Assembly (NCBI RefSeq): GCF_958295425.1
Contig: NC_081150.1
Coordinates: forward strand, 2,397,501-2,461,500
Direction of reading: 5' to 3'
DNA from: Solea solea
Lineage: Eukaryota > Chordata > Actinopteri > Pleuronectiformes > Soleidae
DNA: 64,000 nt
Made by a program: the position numbers and the translations under genes. Below, piece after piece: positions 49,785 through 60,199 of this stretch. Below the pieces are notes generated by a model. It had not been told where the DNA came from. It worked only from the letters and a program-made list of their open reading frames with translations, and searched no databases. Every line of letters begins with the position of its first letter. Position 1 is the first letter of the stretch.

Positions 49785-50030
49785 CTCTCTCCCCTCCCTC
49801 CCTCCCTCTCTCTCTCTCTCTCTCTCCACATCTTTTTTTCCCCTCTTTCTCTGCCTTTTGTGTGCAGTCTGTTTGCTCTCTCTCCTCATTCTTTGTGTCC
49901 GGCCGGCTTTTCATTCTCTCTGTTATGCTCTCTCTCTTTTGTGGGTGCTTGTGTTCATCCCTCCCTCCCTCCCTCCGTCCTCTCCACTCTCCATCCCTCC
50001 CTCTCCTCTCCTCTCCTCTCCTCTCTCTTT
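49785..50030. repeat. Pyrimidine-rich region with CTCC, CT and CTCTC repeats
   Basis: About 245 bases that are overwhelmingly C and T on the + strand, including CTCTCTCT and (CCTCT)n blocks. Long translations over it are artefacts. Confidence 0.85.
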
Positions 50031-50034
50031 GTTT

Positions 50035-52620
50035 CCATCAATTATGATCTATTGGAGAAGTGGCTCAGAGAAGAACCACACCCCGGCGTTTGAGCGTCAT
50101 CGTTTAAAGGTGTACCGTCAGACCATGAAGGCATCACGTTACAGAGGACAGAACACTTAACCTGGCTACTGCAACAGAAGGAATCCTTTATTTCCCCCCG
50201 GTTTTCTTTGATAAATCTCGGTGGAACTAGACTTTATCCGTCTCTGTGAGCGACTGGATGATGCTGAGCTAAGGCAGAGGGAAGTCAGGAAGGAAGACGA
50301 GGCCCAGAGACTGAGCTATGGTTCTGTATGTGACCTCCAAAGATTGTGCTGGGGGTGCGGGGTTTGTGAGGGGAGCTGGCAGTGGCGTGGTGGTTGCACT
50401 GAGGCCTGGAAGTGGGTCAGACGTGACCCATGAGGGACTTTGGCGCTACGTCTGCTGCCAGAGGAGGCCCATACTGACGCTGCTTTCATGTAGGTACACA
50501 GCAGTGATGGGAGCAGGGGCTGTTTGGCTGCTTGTGCATGTATTTGGGAAATTGTGTTATAATTATAATAGTTGTCAGCTACATAGTTGGGTTTTGGCTG
50601 CGGTGAAATTTCGACTTATTGTATTGAAAGAGAGGCTTTTACGTTCCCACATTATTTATATGTGAGCTCATATCAGTGTTTTCGACCACAGAGTGATGTC
50701 AGGATTCTGCTTTACTTTATACTTTGTGTTTACGCAGCCTCTCTCTCTCTCTCTCTCTTCTGTTCTTTCCTGTCCTTCACAGTAATGTGTCAGATAGTGG
50801 TTTTTGGTTTCTGTATTCTTTTATTTACTCATTTGAATGCATTTCAGAAGCTTTACATATAATATTGAGGCTTAAATGTAACAATTTAATGCTCTGATTG
50901 TGTCTTACAGAGGTTATTCACATTTGCAGTCCATTGGCAGAATGGAACGAGACAAATACAGCATGTAATACTTATTCATGCAACAAACTGTACTCAAAAG
51001 AATCACATTACATAAAATCAACTCATTAGGACAAAAATCCTGGACTTAGGGCTTAGGTCAGGTTTGGTCACGTCAATTTGTAATTTCAAGTGAAATGCAG
51101 AGTAATATTGGCTGAAATGAAATATGGTGTCAACGTTTATTAAATGGATGTATAACGCGGGTAAACATAAGCGATAATAAGTAGAAACTGATAAGTGGTT
51201 GACCTTGTGTTTCTGCTTAGAACTCAGGGTTTACTATTTACGACAGTGAACGCAACACACAGACTATGCAAGCCATTCATGGTGGATGTTGAGCCTCTTC
51301 CTCTGCAAGAACTCAAAATAAACCACCATAGTTGGAGTATGTAAATAATTATTAGGACTATCAAGTGTCCAAAGTGCAGAGCTGAGCCGGCTTTAACAGA
51401 CTTGTGTATAAAAGTGCTGCATTGGGATGCAACTCGTGATTATTTTCAGTATCGATTCATCTATTGACTCTTATATTTGGCCCATAAAATGTCGATCTCT
51501 GTTTCCCAAACCTTGAAACGATGACGTCCTCAAAGATATTCAGTTGACTGTGATAGAGGAGCAAAGAAACCATTCACACCTTAAGTTTGCAGTATGCATC
51601 GACAGGCCTGTGTGAATTACACCTGCTTTTAAGACAGAAATGCCATTTTTCATGAATACATGATCAGTTGTGATTATTTTTTAATTACTGCACATGAAAA
51701 GACACAATGACCACGATAAAAGAAAATGTTATCGTGCAGTGAGAAGCAGAAAGCTTTATTGGAAGCTTCCACCGTAATAAAAACACCCTTTTAAATAGAA
51801 AGATACAGGAAAGCTGCACATTATTCTGTGCTCTCTGCAGTTTTATGCATGTGCAGTGTTTTTATACATAACCTGTCATGTTTTTCTAAGCTCATTGTGA
51901 CAGAATGACATCTAATATGGATGCTAAAATGTAGTACACCTGTTTCAGATCGAGGCAGCTTCATTTTCGGCAGACAGAGTTGTAAGTGTTCAATTTTAGA
52001 AATGGATTTAGATGCTACACAATCCACTTTCTCGTTGTATACTGTAGGTTACAGTGATACAGATCCTGGTCCAACGTGAAAACAAGACTGAAATGAATAC
52101 CCCGCCTGATGATCAGATCATAAGACTTGCCTCCTGCAGCTGTCGGGGCTGTGACCCCTGCGAGGCTGCTGTCTGTGTTCTGTCATTAGCACATGAGCTC
52201 CATTATAATAGACGGCAACAAGATTACAGCCCACAGGCAGCTGAGGAGGATGGAGACGACCATGTCAGCAATTACACTCGCAGATATTCACTGCCACAGT
52301 CGTAATACAATCGTTTTTCACTTCAGCTCATGCTGGGGGAAAAGGAAACAAGCGAGCGCAAATGAGGGTCAGAGCGATTAGGAGCGTCTTTAATTGGCGT
52401 TCACATAGAATTCCATAAGTTTATGTGCATGAGAAATGTGGGTTTATGCTGAGTAGAAAAGACTTTATTGGATAGAAATTGAGAATAAATAATGTGAGAT
52501 ACAAGTTTGCTCGCAGATAAGAGAAGAAAGTACCCAAACTGAACATTTGACTGTCTTTACATGTCACTCTGATTGGACAATGATCAACTAACCACAAAGC
52601 AGTGTAGCATTTTAGCAGTT
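50035..52620. other. Intron 3 sequence, no gene seen
   Basis: 50040-50470 is fairly GC-rich with open frames that match no family I know. 51435-51620 is a degraded plus copy of the AATCGATTAATCG-type repeat (CCCATAAAATGTCGATCTC, GATGACGTCCTCAAAGATAT). 52070-52310 is balanced non-repetitive DNA that could be regulatory. Confidence 0.45.
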
Positions 52621-52624
52621 ATAA

Positions 52625-52800
52625 CTAGAGCTGAAACCATGAATCGACAACTATTTTGATAATCGAATAATCAGTTTGAAGCTTTTTTCATGATTAAAAC
52701 CAGATTTCAACAATATTTTCTTCATTTGTTTGCTCTGCATAACAAAGAAATCATTAAAAGTCAATCATTTTGGTTTGTGGACAAAACAATGCATTCCATA
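52625..52800 (-). repeat. AATCGATTAATCG-type repeat, truncated minus copy
   Basis: It starts CTAGAGCTGAAACCATGAAT with CGACAACTATTTTGATAATC, continues through ATCATTTTGGTTTGTGGACA and stops at AAAACAATGCATTCC, where a CCTTACCATAACCATG segment follows. Confidence 0.65.
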
Positions 52801-52804
52801 CCCG

Positions 52805-54175
52805 CCTTACCATAACCATGACCTTTCAAAATAAATGTCTAATCCTTCGATACCATGACTGAAACCTACATCCAGCTCCAAAAACTAGTCTCATCCCTCA
52901 AAAAGTCCTATCTTAATGATGTGTCCACACAACCATAGACAGAAACACACATAAACACACCATTGATCCACAGTTTCCCCGTGAGGCTGTTTCCTCCTCA
53001 GAGGTGAAAACGAGAGAAGTTACATAAATATCAGTGAGAAATAGAGCTGGAGGAAACACAGTTGACAGTATATGTATACAGTAGGTGATGTCGTACGGAT
53101 CAATAAGAAACATTTATTGCCTTGTGACTGCTTGGCTTGCTCACTCATTCGTGGCGGCGGGTGCTGAGTCATCATGGACCGGCTTCCAGTAAATCTTTTA
53201 ATGCTTGGAGTTTAGTCATCGGGGTCAAAGGTCACACTAAAGGAAGACACAGGGCTTCTTTTATTCTTCAGAACTCTCTGTTTCCGTCCATCGTCAGTTC
53301 ACATGTTCACATGTTCACGTTTAGGTCCGTCTACATTCTTTGTCCTTGCAGCACAGATGAGTTTGGTTACTTTAAAGTTTCCGCTGATGATGTCACTGCT
53401 CTTTCAGGTTCTATAGGGTTTTTAAAATCACCATTTACCGCTACAATGCACATGTTATTTTATTGGTGCATCTTGCCAGTGTTGGCTTCCACACCTGGTG
53501 GTAATGAGTCGGTTATTGCCTCGAGCTCTGCTCCAGTCCTGCACCATCTAAAGCAGAACTTTGAATGTCTGGTGGCTTTGGGACCACATATTTTCACGTT
53601 TAACCTTCCCCTCTCCTGGCCATGTGCATTTGTTTTCAACGGAGCCGTGGAGCCATGATCATGCCGGTCAGCATCCATTTAATTTCTCCTTTCTCACTTC
53701 GTCCAACAATTGTTTTCTCTGCTTCTTTTTCACCAGCTCTGCCTCTGATCTGGCACTTTGCTAGGGGTGTTTGAGTGTGAATGTGTGTCTCTCGAGACCC
53801 AGGACTTTGCAAGACCTTCTAATTCTAAGAGTTTTTCCACTTACAGACGGTAGGAGGAGTGGAGACAGCACCCACTCTTCCTGCAACAAGACATTTAACC
53901 ACCACAAAGACTCCAAAGCTGTTAAATTAGGGTAAAAGTCTTAAGTAAATATCAGAAAACATCAATAAAGTTCACAAGAAAAAAAGCAGAAAAATAAAAC
54001 ACAACACTGATCTTGTTTCGTCTTCAAGGCCGCGCCTAACCTTTTCGTGTGTGTCATACTTTGACGGGAAATTGTGAGTTTGTAAGAGCACAGCTTTATG
54101 TCAGTGTCAGATTTAATGGAGCCTTTTAAAGTCATGACGAGAAGATGCTGATGCCTCCACTTTAATGTCTAAAAG
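52805..54175. other. End of intron 3, no gene seen
   Basis: A 173-codon frame at 53137-53658 (+) has no recognisable domain or conserved motif; one such frame is expected by chance in this window. Otherwise non-coding. Confidence 0.45.
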
Positions 54176-54179
54176 CATC

Positions 54180-54200
54180 TGTGTGTGTGTGTGTGTGTGT
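54180..54200 (+). repeat. (TG)10 next to exon 4 acceptor
   Basis: An uninterrupted TG tract ends 12 bases before enah exon 4, replacing most of the usual pyrimidine tract; only TTGTCCTCTACAG lies between it and the exon. UG repeats in this position are known binding sites for TDP-43, as at CFTR exon 9. It is complementary to the AC tract downstream of the same exon. Confidence 0.9.
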
Positions 54201-54212
54201 TGTCCTCTACAG

Positions 54213-54285
54213 GCCCCACATTGCCGAGACAAAGCCCACAAGTTCAGAATGGCCCCACACCAGAGGAGCTGGAGCTGCAGAGAAG
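54213..54285 (+). CDS. enah: enah exon 4: start of linker after EVH1
   Basis: The acceptor TGTCCTCTACAG is followed by GC, which completes the Gly codon left by exon 3. The product is GPTLPRQSPQVQNGPTPEEL then ELQR, and the exon ends AGAAG|GTACGA in phase 2. Mammalian ENAH has the same start (GPTLPRQ) and end (QVQNGP.EELE.QRR); the fish exon is a few residues shorter between them. EVL has a related but clearly different segment, so this supports ENAH. The exon sits directly between a (TG)10 tract ending 12 bases before the exon and an (AC)13 tract starting five bases after the donor junction, which is unusual (see findings). The next exon, expected to begin the glutamine- and LERER-rich region, was not found downstream in the window. 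Confidence 0.93.
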
Positions 54286-54290
54286 GTACG

Positions 54291-54316
54291 ACACACACAC
54301 ACACACACACACACAC
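54291..54316 (+). repeat. (AC)13 next to exon 4 donor
   Basis: The tract starts five bases after the exon 4 donor (GTACG then ACAC...). CA repeats near donors are known hnRNP L binding sites. It is complementary to the TG tract upstream of the exon. Confidence 0.9.
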
Positions 54317-54324
54317 AGTCTGGT

Positions 54325-54469
54325 TTCCATCACTTCAGAGGACACTTCATTCATTTCCTGGATACCTGACCCTCACCTTAACCTCAGCCCAACTATACCA
54401 TGGACTTGCCTTTTGGCCTCATAATGTGAGTGTGTAAACAGATGTAAGTCCCCACAACATATGTAATAC

Positions 54470-54512
<43 letters not shown>
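54325..54512. repeat. CA-linked dispersed repeat, copy after exon 4
   Basis: It follows the exon 4 AC tract: CTTCAGAGGACACTTCATTC, CTGACCCTCACCTTAACC, CATAATGTGAGTGTGTAAAC, AGTCCCCACAACATATG and GTAATACCTGCACACAC, ending in about nineteen AC units at 54475-54512. The (AC)13 tract at the exon 4 donor therefore probably arrived as part of this repeat. Confidence 0.7.
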
Positions 54513-54513
<1 letters not shown>

Positions 54514-54515
<2 letters not shown>

Positions 54516-54780
54516 AGGGCTGCAACAGTCAATCGATCATTAATTGATTACTAAATCGAACGCCAGCTGTTTTGATAATCGATTAATCAGCGTGTTTCTT
54601 TTCATAATTAAAATGAGTTCAATATGTGAGTGTTTTCAGTTTTGTTGCTCATTGGTTTGTGGACGCAACACAATTGAAGAACAATCGTTTCATCGTTTAA
54701 GTTATGAAGCGATTCTTAGTTATTAAGTGATTTCATCTTCTCAAATGTGGATTTGTTCTGGTTTCTTTGCTCCTCCAGCA
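54514..54780 (+). repeat. AATCGATTAATCG-type repeat
   Basis: It starts TAGGGCTGCAACAGTCAATC with GATCATTAATTGATTACTAA, then TTTTGATAATCGATTAATCA and GGTTTGTGGACGCAACACAA. The order is mixed, suggesting a rearranged copy. Confidence 0.6.
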
Positions 54781-54784
54781 CAGA

Positions 54785-56178
54785 AAACAGAATATCTACT
54801 GTATATCTGATATTGAGGATGTTGTACAGTTGCATCATCACTGCCTTTTTCATTTTTGTACAGTATTCTTTTGACCCGCCTGTCTTTCACTGAATCCTAA
54901 ACACACGCGGTCAAATGATTCAACACTCAGAGTTGTTTTACTTTTCCATATATGGGCAGTATTTTCCTCAGGTAATAAAGATTCAGTGGAGTAATAGCAC
55001 ATGCACATGAAAACTAGACTACACAAAACTGTATTAACAGAAAGCAGCTGTTGGACAAAGTTCAGGATGAACATCATGTTCAAGTGTCTCAAGTTTTAAA
55101 AAGACTGAATATTTCATGAAATATTGCTATTTTTAAAATCACGTTCTAATGTGAAGATTAACTGAAGGTCCTGGATCAGGACGAAAGATAGTTTTGTCCA
55201 CTTAAACAATCAATAGGTTGGAGTCAGGAGTGGCCGTCAGTCGATACACACACACACACACACACACACGTGTTTCTTGTCTTGTTCTTCTCTCACATTA
55301 AGGCTTGATGGTAGAAATAGCTGCTGAAGGACATCACTGCAGCTGAGTCACAGGCTGCAGCAGCACATAGTTCCTGCATTAGCAAACAACAGCATACACA
55401 ATGAGGTAGAACATGATCTAAAGGAGAGAGGGAGGGAGGGGGTGTGGCTTTAATCACACACTCACATGCAAACATGGGAACATGGACTATTGGCTTCCAA
55501 TGTCTGGTACATAGTGATGACTTCAGAGTAGAACTCCCTGTCGATTAATTAACTGTTAGTTAGTTAGTTAATTAGTTAGTTCTTAATGTTCTCAGTACAG
55601 CACAAGAACACCTTTAAACACGAGCATTTGCATCACCGTCCTGGATTAAACTGCTGTTCTTCATCCTTGTATTTCTCCTCCTCTTAAACTGATTCATGTT
55701 TTTACTCTGCTTTAATTCATCTGTTCCATTATTTAACCTGTGAGATTGAAACACGCATACTTTTTAAAAAGTTGCATTTTTAAACTCTGAAAACAACGTC
55801 TTTACTGTATTTGGAAGTAAATTGGAAGTATTTTAAAGAAGAGTTCATTTGTGTGGTCTCTATATCCTGCGTTATCTCTACACAGTAACTCAAATATGGT
55901 CAAAGTAATGAACAATATAATGCTTTTACAGTTATAGTGCTGTCTGATTGAGAACATGCCTTGTTTTCCCCAGGACAGCAAAAATATTCTTTGTACATTT
56001 TATTTTTTTAGCTTTTCAGTTTCTTAAATATGAATATTTTTTGCTTTCTTTGCTCCGTATTACATTAAAAACATTAAAATAAACATCATTTCATGTTTTG
56101 AGAGAGGCATATAAGTTGCTGCCACACAGAGACACATGGACTTTTTTGACAGAATGACTCAGCACTTTATATTCTCTC

Positions 56179-56180
<2 letters not shown>
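54785..56180. other. Intron 4 sequence, no gene seen
   Basis: Non-coding. (TTAG)n-like units occur near 55554-55580, and 55960-56090 is a degraded piece of the AATCGATTAATCG-type repeat (TTTTCAGTTTCTTAAATATG). Confidence 0.5.
55243..55270. repeat. (AC)n microsatellite
   Basis: About fourteen AC units. Confidence 0.9.
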
Positions 56181-56222
<42 letters not shown>

Positions 56223-56309
56223 TCGACATTCATGACTTGAGGGGACATTGCATTGACTTACATTCATTTCTTGGAGACTTACTCTAACCTTAACCACAAT
56301 TACTACTGG

Positions 56310-56363
56310 CCTAATCCTAATCCTAATCCTAACCCTAACCCTAACCCTAACCTAACCTAACCT
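56310..56363. repeat. Telomere-like (CCCTAA)n stretch
   Basis: CTAATCCTAATCC units grade into three perfect CCCTAA units and then CCTAA units. It lies inside the CA-linked repeat, whose other copies have CTTAACC variants, so it is more likely local expansion than a chromosome-fusion scar. Confidence 0.75.
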
Positions 56364-56400
56364 TAAAACATATCTTCACCTTAAAATGTAGTAATTTACG

Positions 56401-56448
56401 TTATGGGGACTTGCTTTTTGTCCCCACAAGGAGGACAAGTCCCCATAA
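56401..56448. repeat. Hairpin with 13-bp perfect stem
   Basis: TTATGGGGACTTG at 56401-56413 pairs perfectly with CAAGTCCCCATAA at 56436-56448 across 22 bases. It is a component of the CA-linked repeat, not a terminator. Confidence 0.75.
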
Positions 56449-56619
56449 TGTGACTGTGTAAACAGGTTTTGGTCCCCACAACATGAGTAAAACCTGGAAC
56501 ACATATACATGTAGCTTGAGTATCAGTATGAATGATTTAGTAACTAGTTCAGATAAAGCACGTTTGTGGCACACCGCACATATCATGTTCCGAAAGAAGT
56601 CTGTCTGGATCAATAACGT

Positions 56620-56642
56620 GTGTGTGTGTGTGTGTGCGTGTG

Positions 56643-56688
<46 letters not shown>
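56620..56688. repeat. (TG)n microsatellite with CG interruptions
   Basis: About 34 units including two GCG interruptions. Confidence 0.9.
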
Positions 56689-56689
<1 letters not shown>

Positions 56690-57106
56690 ACCATATACAA
56701 AACCCAAAACAAAGCCTGAGAAGAACATAATGGATAAAGATGCTTCCATACATGCAGATGCTCCCACAAAGTGATCTCAATAAGAAAACCATGTGATTCA
56801 TATAATAGAATCCAGGTCCTCGCTGCAGCTGAATCCTTATTGAACGTGTTCTGGAGTGACGTGTGTGAGACACACCCACACACACACACACTCACACACA
56901 CACACAGTGTGTTGCTCTCCCGACGCCGTTGTTTTAAAACACAAAGTATGAGAGCATGTTTTGGAAAATGGCTGTTTATTCGATATTGTCAGTATTTTTT
57001 GTGTCAACTCAGAACTGTGTTAACTCTGCAGTGAGTTGAAAACTGAGAATATTTCACATTATTTGTGTCGTTACACAACTTCATCGCTCACAGTAGCTGA
57101 ATAAAC

Positions 57107-57135
57107 TTTATTATTATTATTATTAGTATTAGTAG
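57107..57135. repeat. (ATT)n tract
   Basis: About seven ATT/AGT units. Confidence 0.75.
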
Positions 57136-57268
57136 TTGTTGTAATTTTGTTATCATCAGGATTATTCTTTGAAAATGAGCTTTAACCACAGATTTGCTGT
57201 TGAGCTGAAAGTCAGGGGCTGAACTTGAGGTGATTACCCTCAATGACTCTGCAGTTTTGATTGTCTTA

Positions 57269-57909
57269 CCCTGGATTTCCACTGGACGCGGAACGGCCGC
57301 GGAACGGCCGCGGCGCAGTTCTGCTTCGTCCTCTCCCAAACGTCAATCCCCACCGGGCGCGTTACGGAAGCGGCGCGGAGCCTTTGGAGCCAGCGGTATT
57401 CACGGAAGATCGCGCGATAATCTCGAACGGACGCGAGATCCCGCGATAGACTGTGTGTATAAAGTAAACAACAACAACACAGCTTCTTTCATTTCTCCAC
57501 TTCCATAATCAGTCTCTCGTCGTCCATTGTCTCCGAGACCCTCGGATCAAATGACTGTTGACCTGGGAGCACCGGTTATGACGTAACGTTGAGGTGAAGT
57601 TGTGACCTGCGTATTGTGTTTTATTTTGAAAGGGGGGCGGAAGTGTTTTACTTTGATACTGTGTCGGACTTCCTGTCTTGTGCGATCTGCTTCGTTGAAA
57701 TTTACGAGGTTCAGCAGCGGCAACGGAAAAAATAGAACTGATTCCTATCGATAGCGCTGCGGCGCGGCGAGCCGCTTCTGGGCCGCTGCTGATCCGCGCC
57801 GCAGCGCGGCCGGTGGGAATGCTCACATTGATTAGAATGGAAGCGATTTGCAACGGCTACCGCGCCGTGGCCGTTCCGCGGCCGTTCCGCGTCCAGTGGA
57901 AATCCAGGG
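57269..57909. mobile_element. Non-autonomous Harbinger-like MITE
   Basis: The left end CCCTGGATTTCCACTGGACG continues GCGGAACGGCCGCGGAACGG, and the right end is its reverse complement: about 48 bases pair with a single mismatch. TTA flanks both ends directly (57266-57268 and 57910-57912), a three-base duplication of the TWA type characteristic of PIF/Harbinger transposons. A second inner inverted motif, CCCCACCGGGCGCG near 57348 and CGCGGCCGGTGGGAAT near 57805-57820, gives nested symmetry. The 641-bp interior has no transposase frame, so it depends on an enzyme encoded elsewhere. It is strikingly CpG-rich for an intron. Confidence 0.85.
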
Positions 57910-57914
57910 TTAGC

Positions 57915-58427
57915 CTGTTTCATTGTCTAAATCTCCACACCCTCACAGCAGAGCAGCAAACAAAGGCTTCAGGTTTATGATTACATCTTTTCCAGGATCC
58001 TTTTGTTGTTTGGCATAAATTAACGTGTTAATGTCGCTTTTTCTCAAATATAAAAGCTACTGAATCTTACAAACAGCAGAGTAGACCCTCAAATTAGGAA
58101 CTCTGTATGTTGTCAATCAAAAAATAATTTTGAATCTGAAAAATCATTATCATTGGCAGATAATTAACACCGTGATTTTCCTGCTTTCGTATTTTTATCA
58201 TTATAAGATGAAGAAGTTGTTGCGTTCTCTCACCTTGGTCTCTTAGAAGCTGTGAGTTACTACTTTACTTCATCTACTCATGTTTTATTAAATATAATAA
58301 AAGAAAAATATTGGCAGATTAAAAACAAATCATTAAAAAAACAGGTGTTATACTTGTTATAATGATAAAATAAGGAGTGATGATGAGCTGTGTTTTTAGC
58401 TCCACCCTGTTACTGGTATTATTATTA

Positions 58428-58480
<53 letters not shown>

Positions 58481-60140
58481 GTTGGTACCACAATGGAAGA
58501 TCGGTTATCTTGGCAGCGTGCTGACGTGGGAAACACAAATAATTGTGTGATTGATCAAACTGAACTGAGCTGTACCACAGGGTTTTACATTTGAGCTCTC
58601 TTCATCCACACTCACACACACACACACACACGCTTACATCAGTCATGAAACATTGAGAGGCTCATGCACAGAGACTCTCTTCCTCTGGTTTGTTTCCGAT
58701 GTGACTTTCCCTGTGGTCAGGAGCGAGATTACGTCTGTGATGGGCGACAGAAGAGTCCAAATCCTTGTCAAACACGGCGTGTTCGCGCCGTCATCTCTCA
58801 GACATGTGCTCTCTGTTGGCTCTGTTTCCATTTTCCCCTCTTTTGATCTTTTACTCTCACGGACATAAATAGTGAAGCGTTCCTCAGGTGTGACTCAGCG
58901 CTTCTTGTAATTCTCTTTGAGGTGAACTGGGATCTGCCAGGAAATTTGGAGAATGTGAAGGTCTCCGAGAATTCAGAGAGTGTCACAAGTCTGGCAAGGC
59001 TTCCACCTCTTTCTCTCCCCCCTCTCTCTCTCTCTCTCTCCCTCCCTTCCCCCGTTTTCACAACTTCTTTCCTTTTACGCTTTCTTCCTGCCCCCCCTGA
59101 GCTTTTCCCACTTTTCACCCTTTGGTTTCTGCCCGACCGACTTCACTGTTTTGCCCTCCCTCCTCTTCCCGTCCTCCCTTTTGGTTGCTCCATATTTAGC
59201 AGCAGATGACAGACAGGCAGAGTGGATCAGTGACTGAGGTCATGTGTTCATGCATAGAGACCAATATCAGACCACTGAGCGAGAGAGAGAGAGAACAAAA
59301 AGGATGTAATGAAAGAGGAGATGTGGAGTGAGGCGAGTCGTGTGGAAACACTCAAACCTTCTGTTTCTTTAAAAGAGAAAATGTCTCATTTCCTTTATTT
59401 GTGCATGTATTAATATGCAGATTGACCCCATGTGACTTTTTATCACCGTTAATGGTGGCTCGGGTTAAAGTGGGTGACATCTTCCATTTTACTGGTGTCA
59501 AATTTAGACTAATGTGTCATGTTTTAGCCTCATTATCTCTTGGTTATTACATTCAACACAGTGTTATGTAATGATATAATTCATATTTTCTGTCCTCAGT
59601 TTACTCATGCCCAGTCTAATTATTCTCTCTCTGTTATGTAATGTTATTTATAACTCTACACACACACACACACACATACACACACACTGATGAACCTCAG
59701 CGAGCGTTATCAGTGGTTTACCTGGTCACTTATGAGTCACTGCTGCTGCCTTTACTGGTTTACTAGCTGGTTGAGATGACCTTGATTTAACAATGTATCT
59801 GAGCTTGTTGCAGAAAAGCTCTGATACTTTTATTGGGAATTCGTAAAGATGAAGAAATGAAGTAGAGGAGAAGAAGAACTGAGAGAAGAGCAGACCCCTG
59901 CTGTGAGGCTGCAGATACCGGAAGTGAAGCTGCTTCTTCTGCTTGTACTTCCAGAGAATTAGACACTAAACACTGTAAACGTGTCAAAATAGTTCCATTC
60001 TGATTAAACGCTTTTGCATGTGTAAATGTTGCATCTATGTGAACTCAGAACTAATTCCAGTCAGAACAACTAAAAACAGCCAACCACCCACTGAAAACAC
60101 GGTGGAGAAAATGCCTTTACAATAATAGCAAACATTGAGG
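57915..60140. other. Intron 4 sequence, no gene seen
   Basis: AT-rich, with CA tracts at 58614-58631 and 59660-59688 and pyrimidine-rich sequence at 58998-59180. No exon of enah or another gene was recognised. Confidence 0.5.
58415..58480. repeat. (TTA)n microsatellite
   Basis: About twenty-one ATT units with two G interruptions. Confidence 0.9.
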
Positions 60141-60145
60141 AAGTG

Positions 60146-60146
60146 C

Positions 60147-60196
<50 letters not shown>
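60146..60196. repeat. (CAA)n microsatellite
   Basis: About seventeen CAA units. Confidence 0.9.
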
Positions 60197-60199
60197 AAA

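Larger units (their letters stand above)
56184..56500. repeat. CA-linked dispersed repeat, fullest copy
   Basis: (AC)n at 56184-56219, then GGGGACATTGCATTGACTTA, CATTCATTTCTTGGAGAC, CTAACCTTAACCACAATTAC, a CCCTAA-rich stretch, TTATGGGGACTTG, GTCCCCACAAGG, CAAGTCCCCATAATGTGAC, AACAGGTTTTGGTCCCCAC and AACATGAGTAAAACCTGG. Other copies contain subsets of these modules. It is common in fish next to CA repeats. Confidence 0.8.

Noticed and set aside
49520..50160. Ser/Leu- and Arg/Glu-rich frames up to 142 codons
   Set aside because: They are translations of CT/GA simple repeats and of the CA-linked dispersed repeat.
53137..53658. 173-codon plus-strand frame
   Set aside because: No domain, motif or codon pattern of a real exon, and about one frame of this length is expected by chance in 64 kb.
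56310..56363. Ancient chromosome-fusion point
   Set aside because: Only a few perfect telomere units, embedded in a dispersed repeat with similar CTTAACC modules elsewhere.
56401..56901. 166-codon minus frame with a long Thr-His run
   Set aside because: The Thr-His run is a translated TG/CA microsatellite; the rest is intronic.
57230..57853. Arg/Ala-rich frames on both strands
   Set aside because: They lie in the CpG-rich Harbinger-like MITE and mirror each other because of its inverted repeats.
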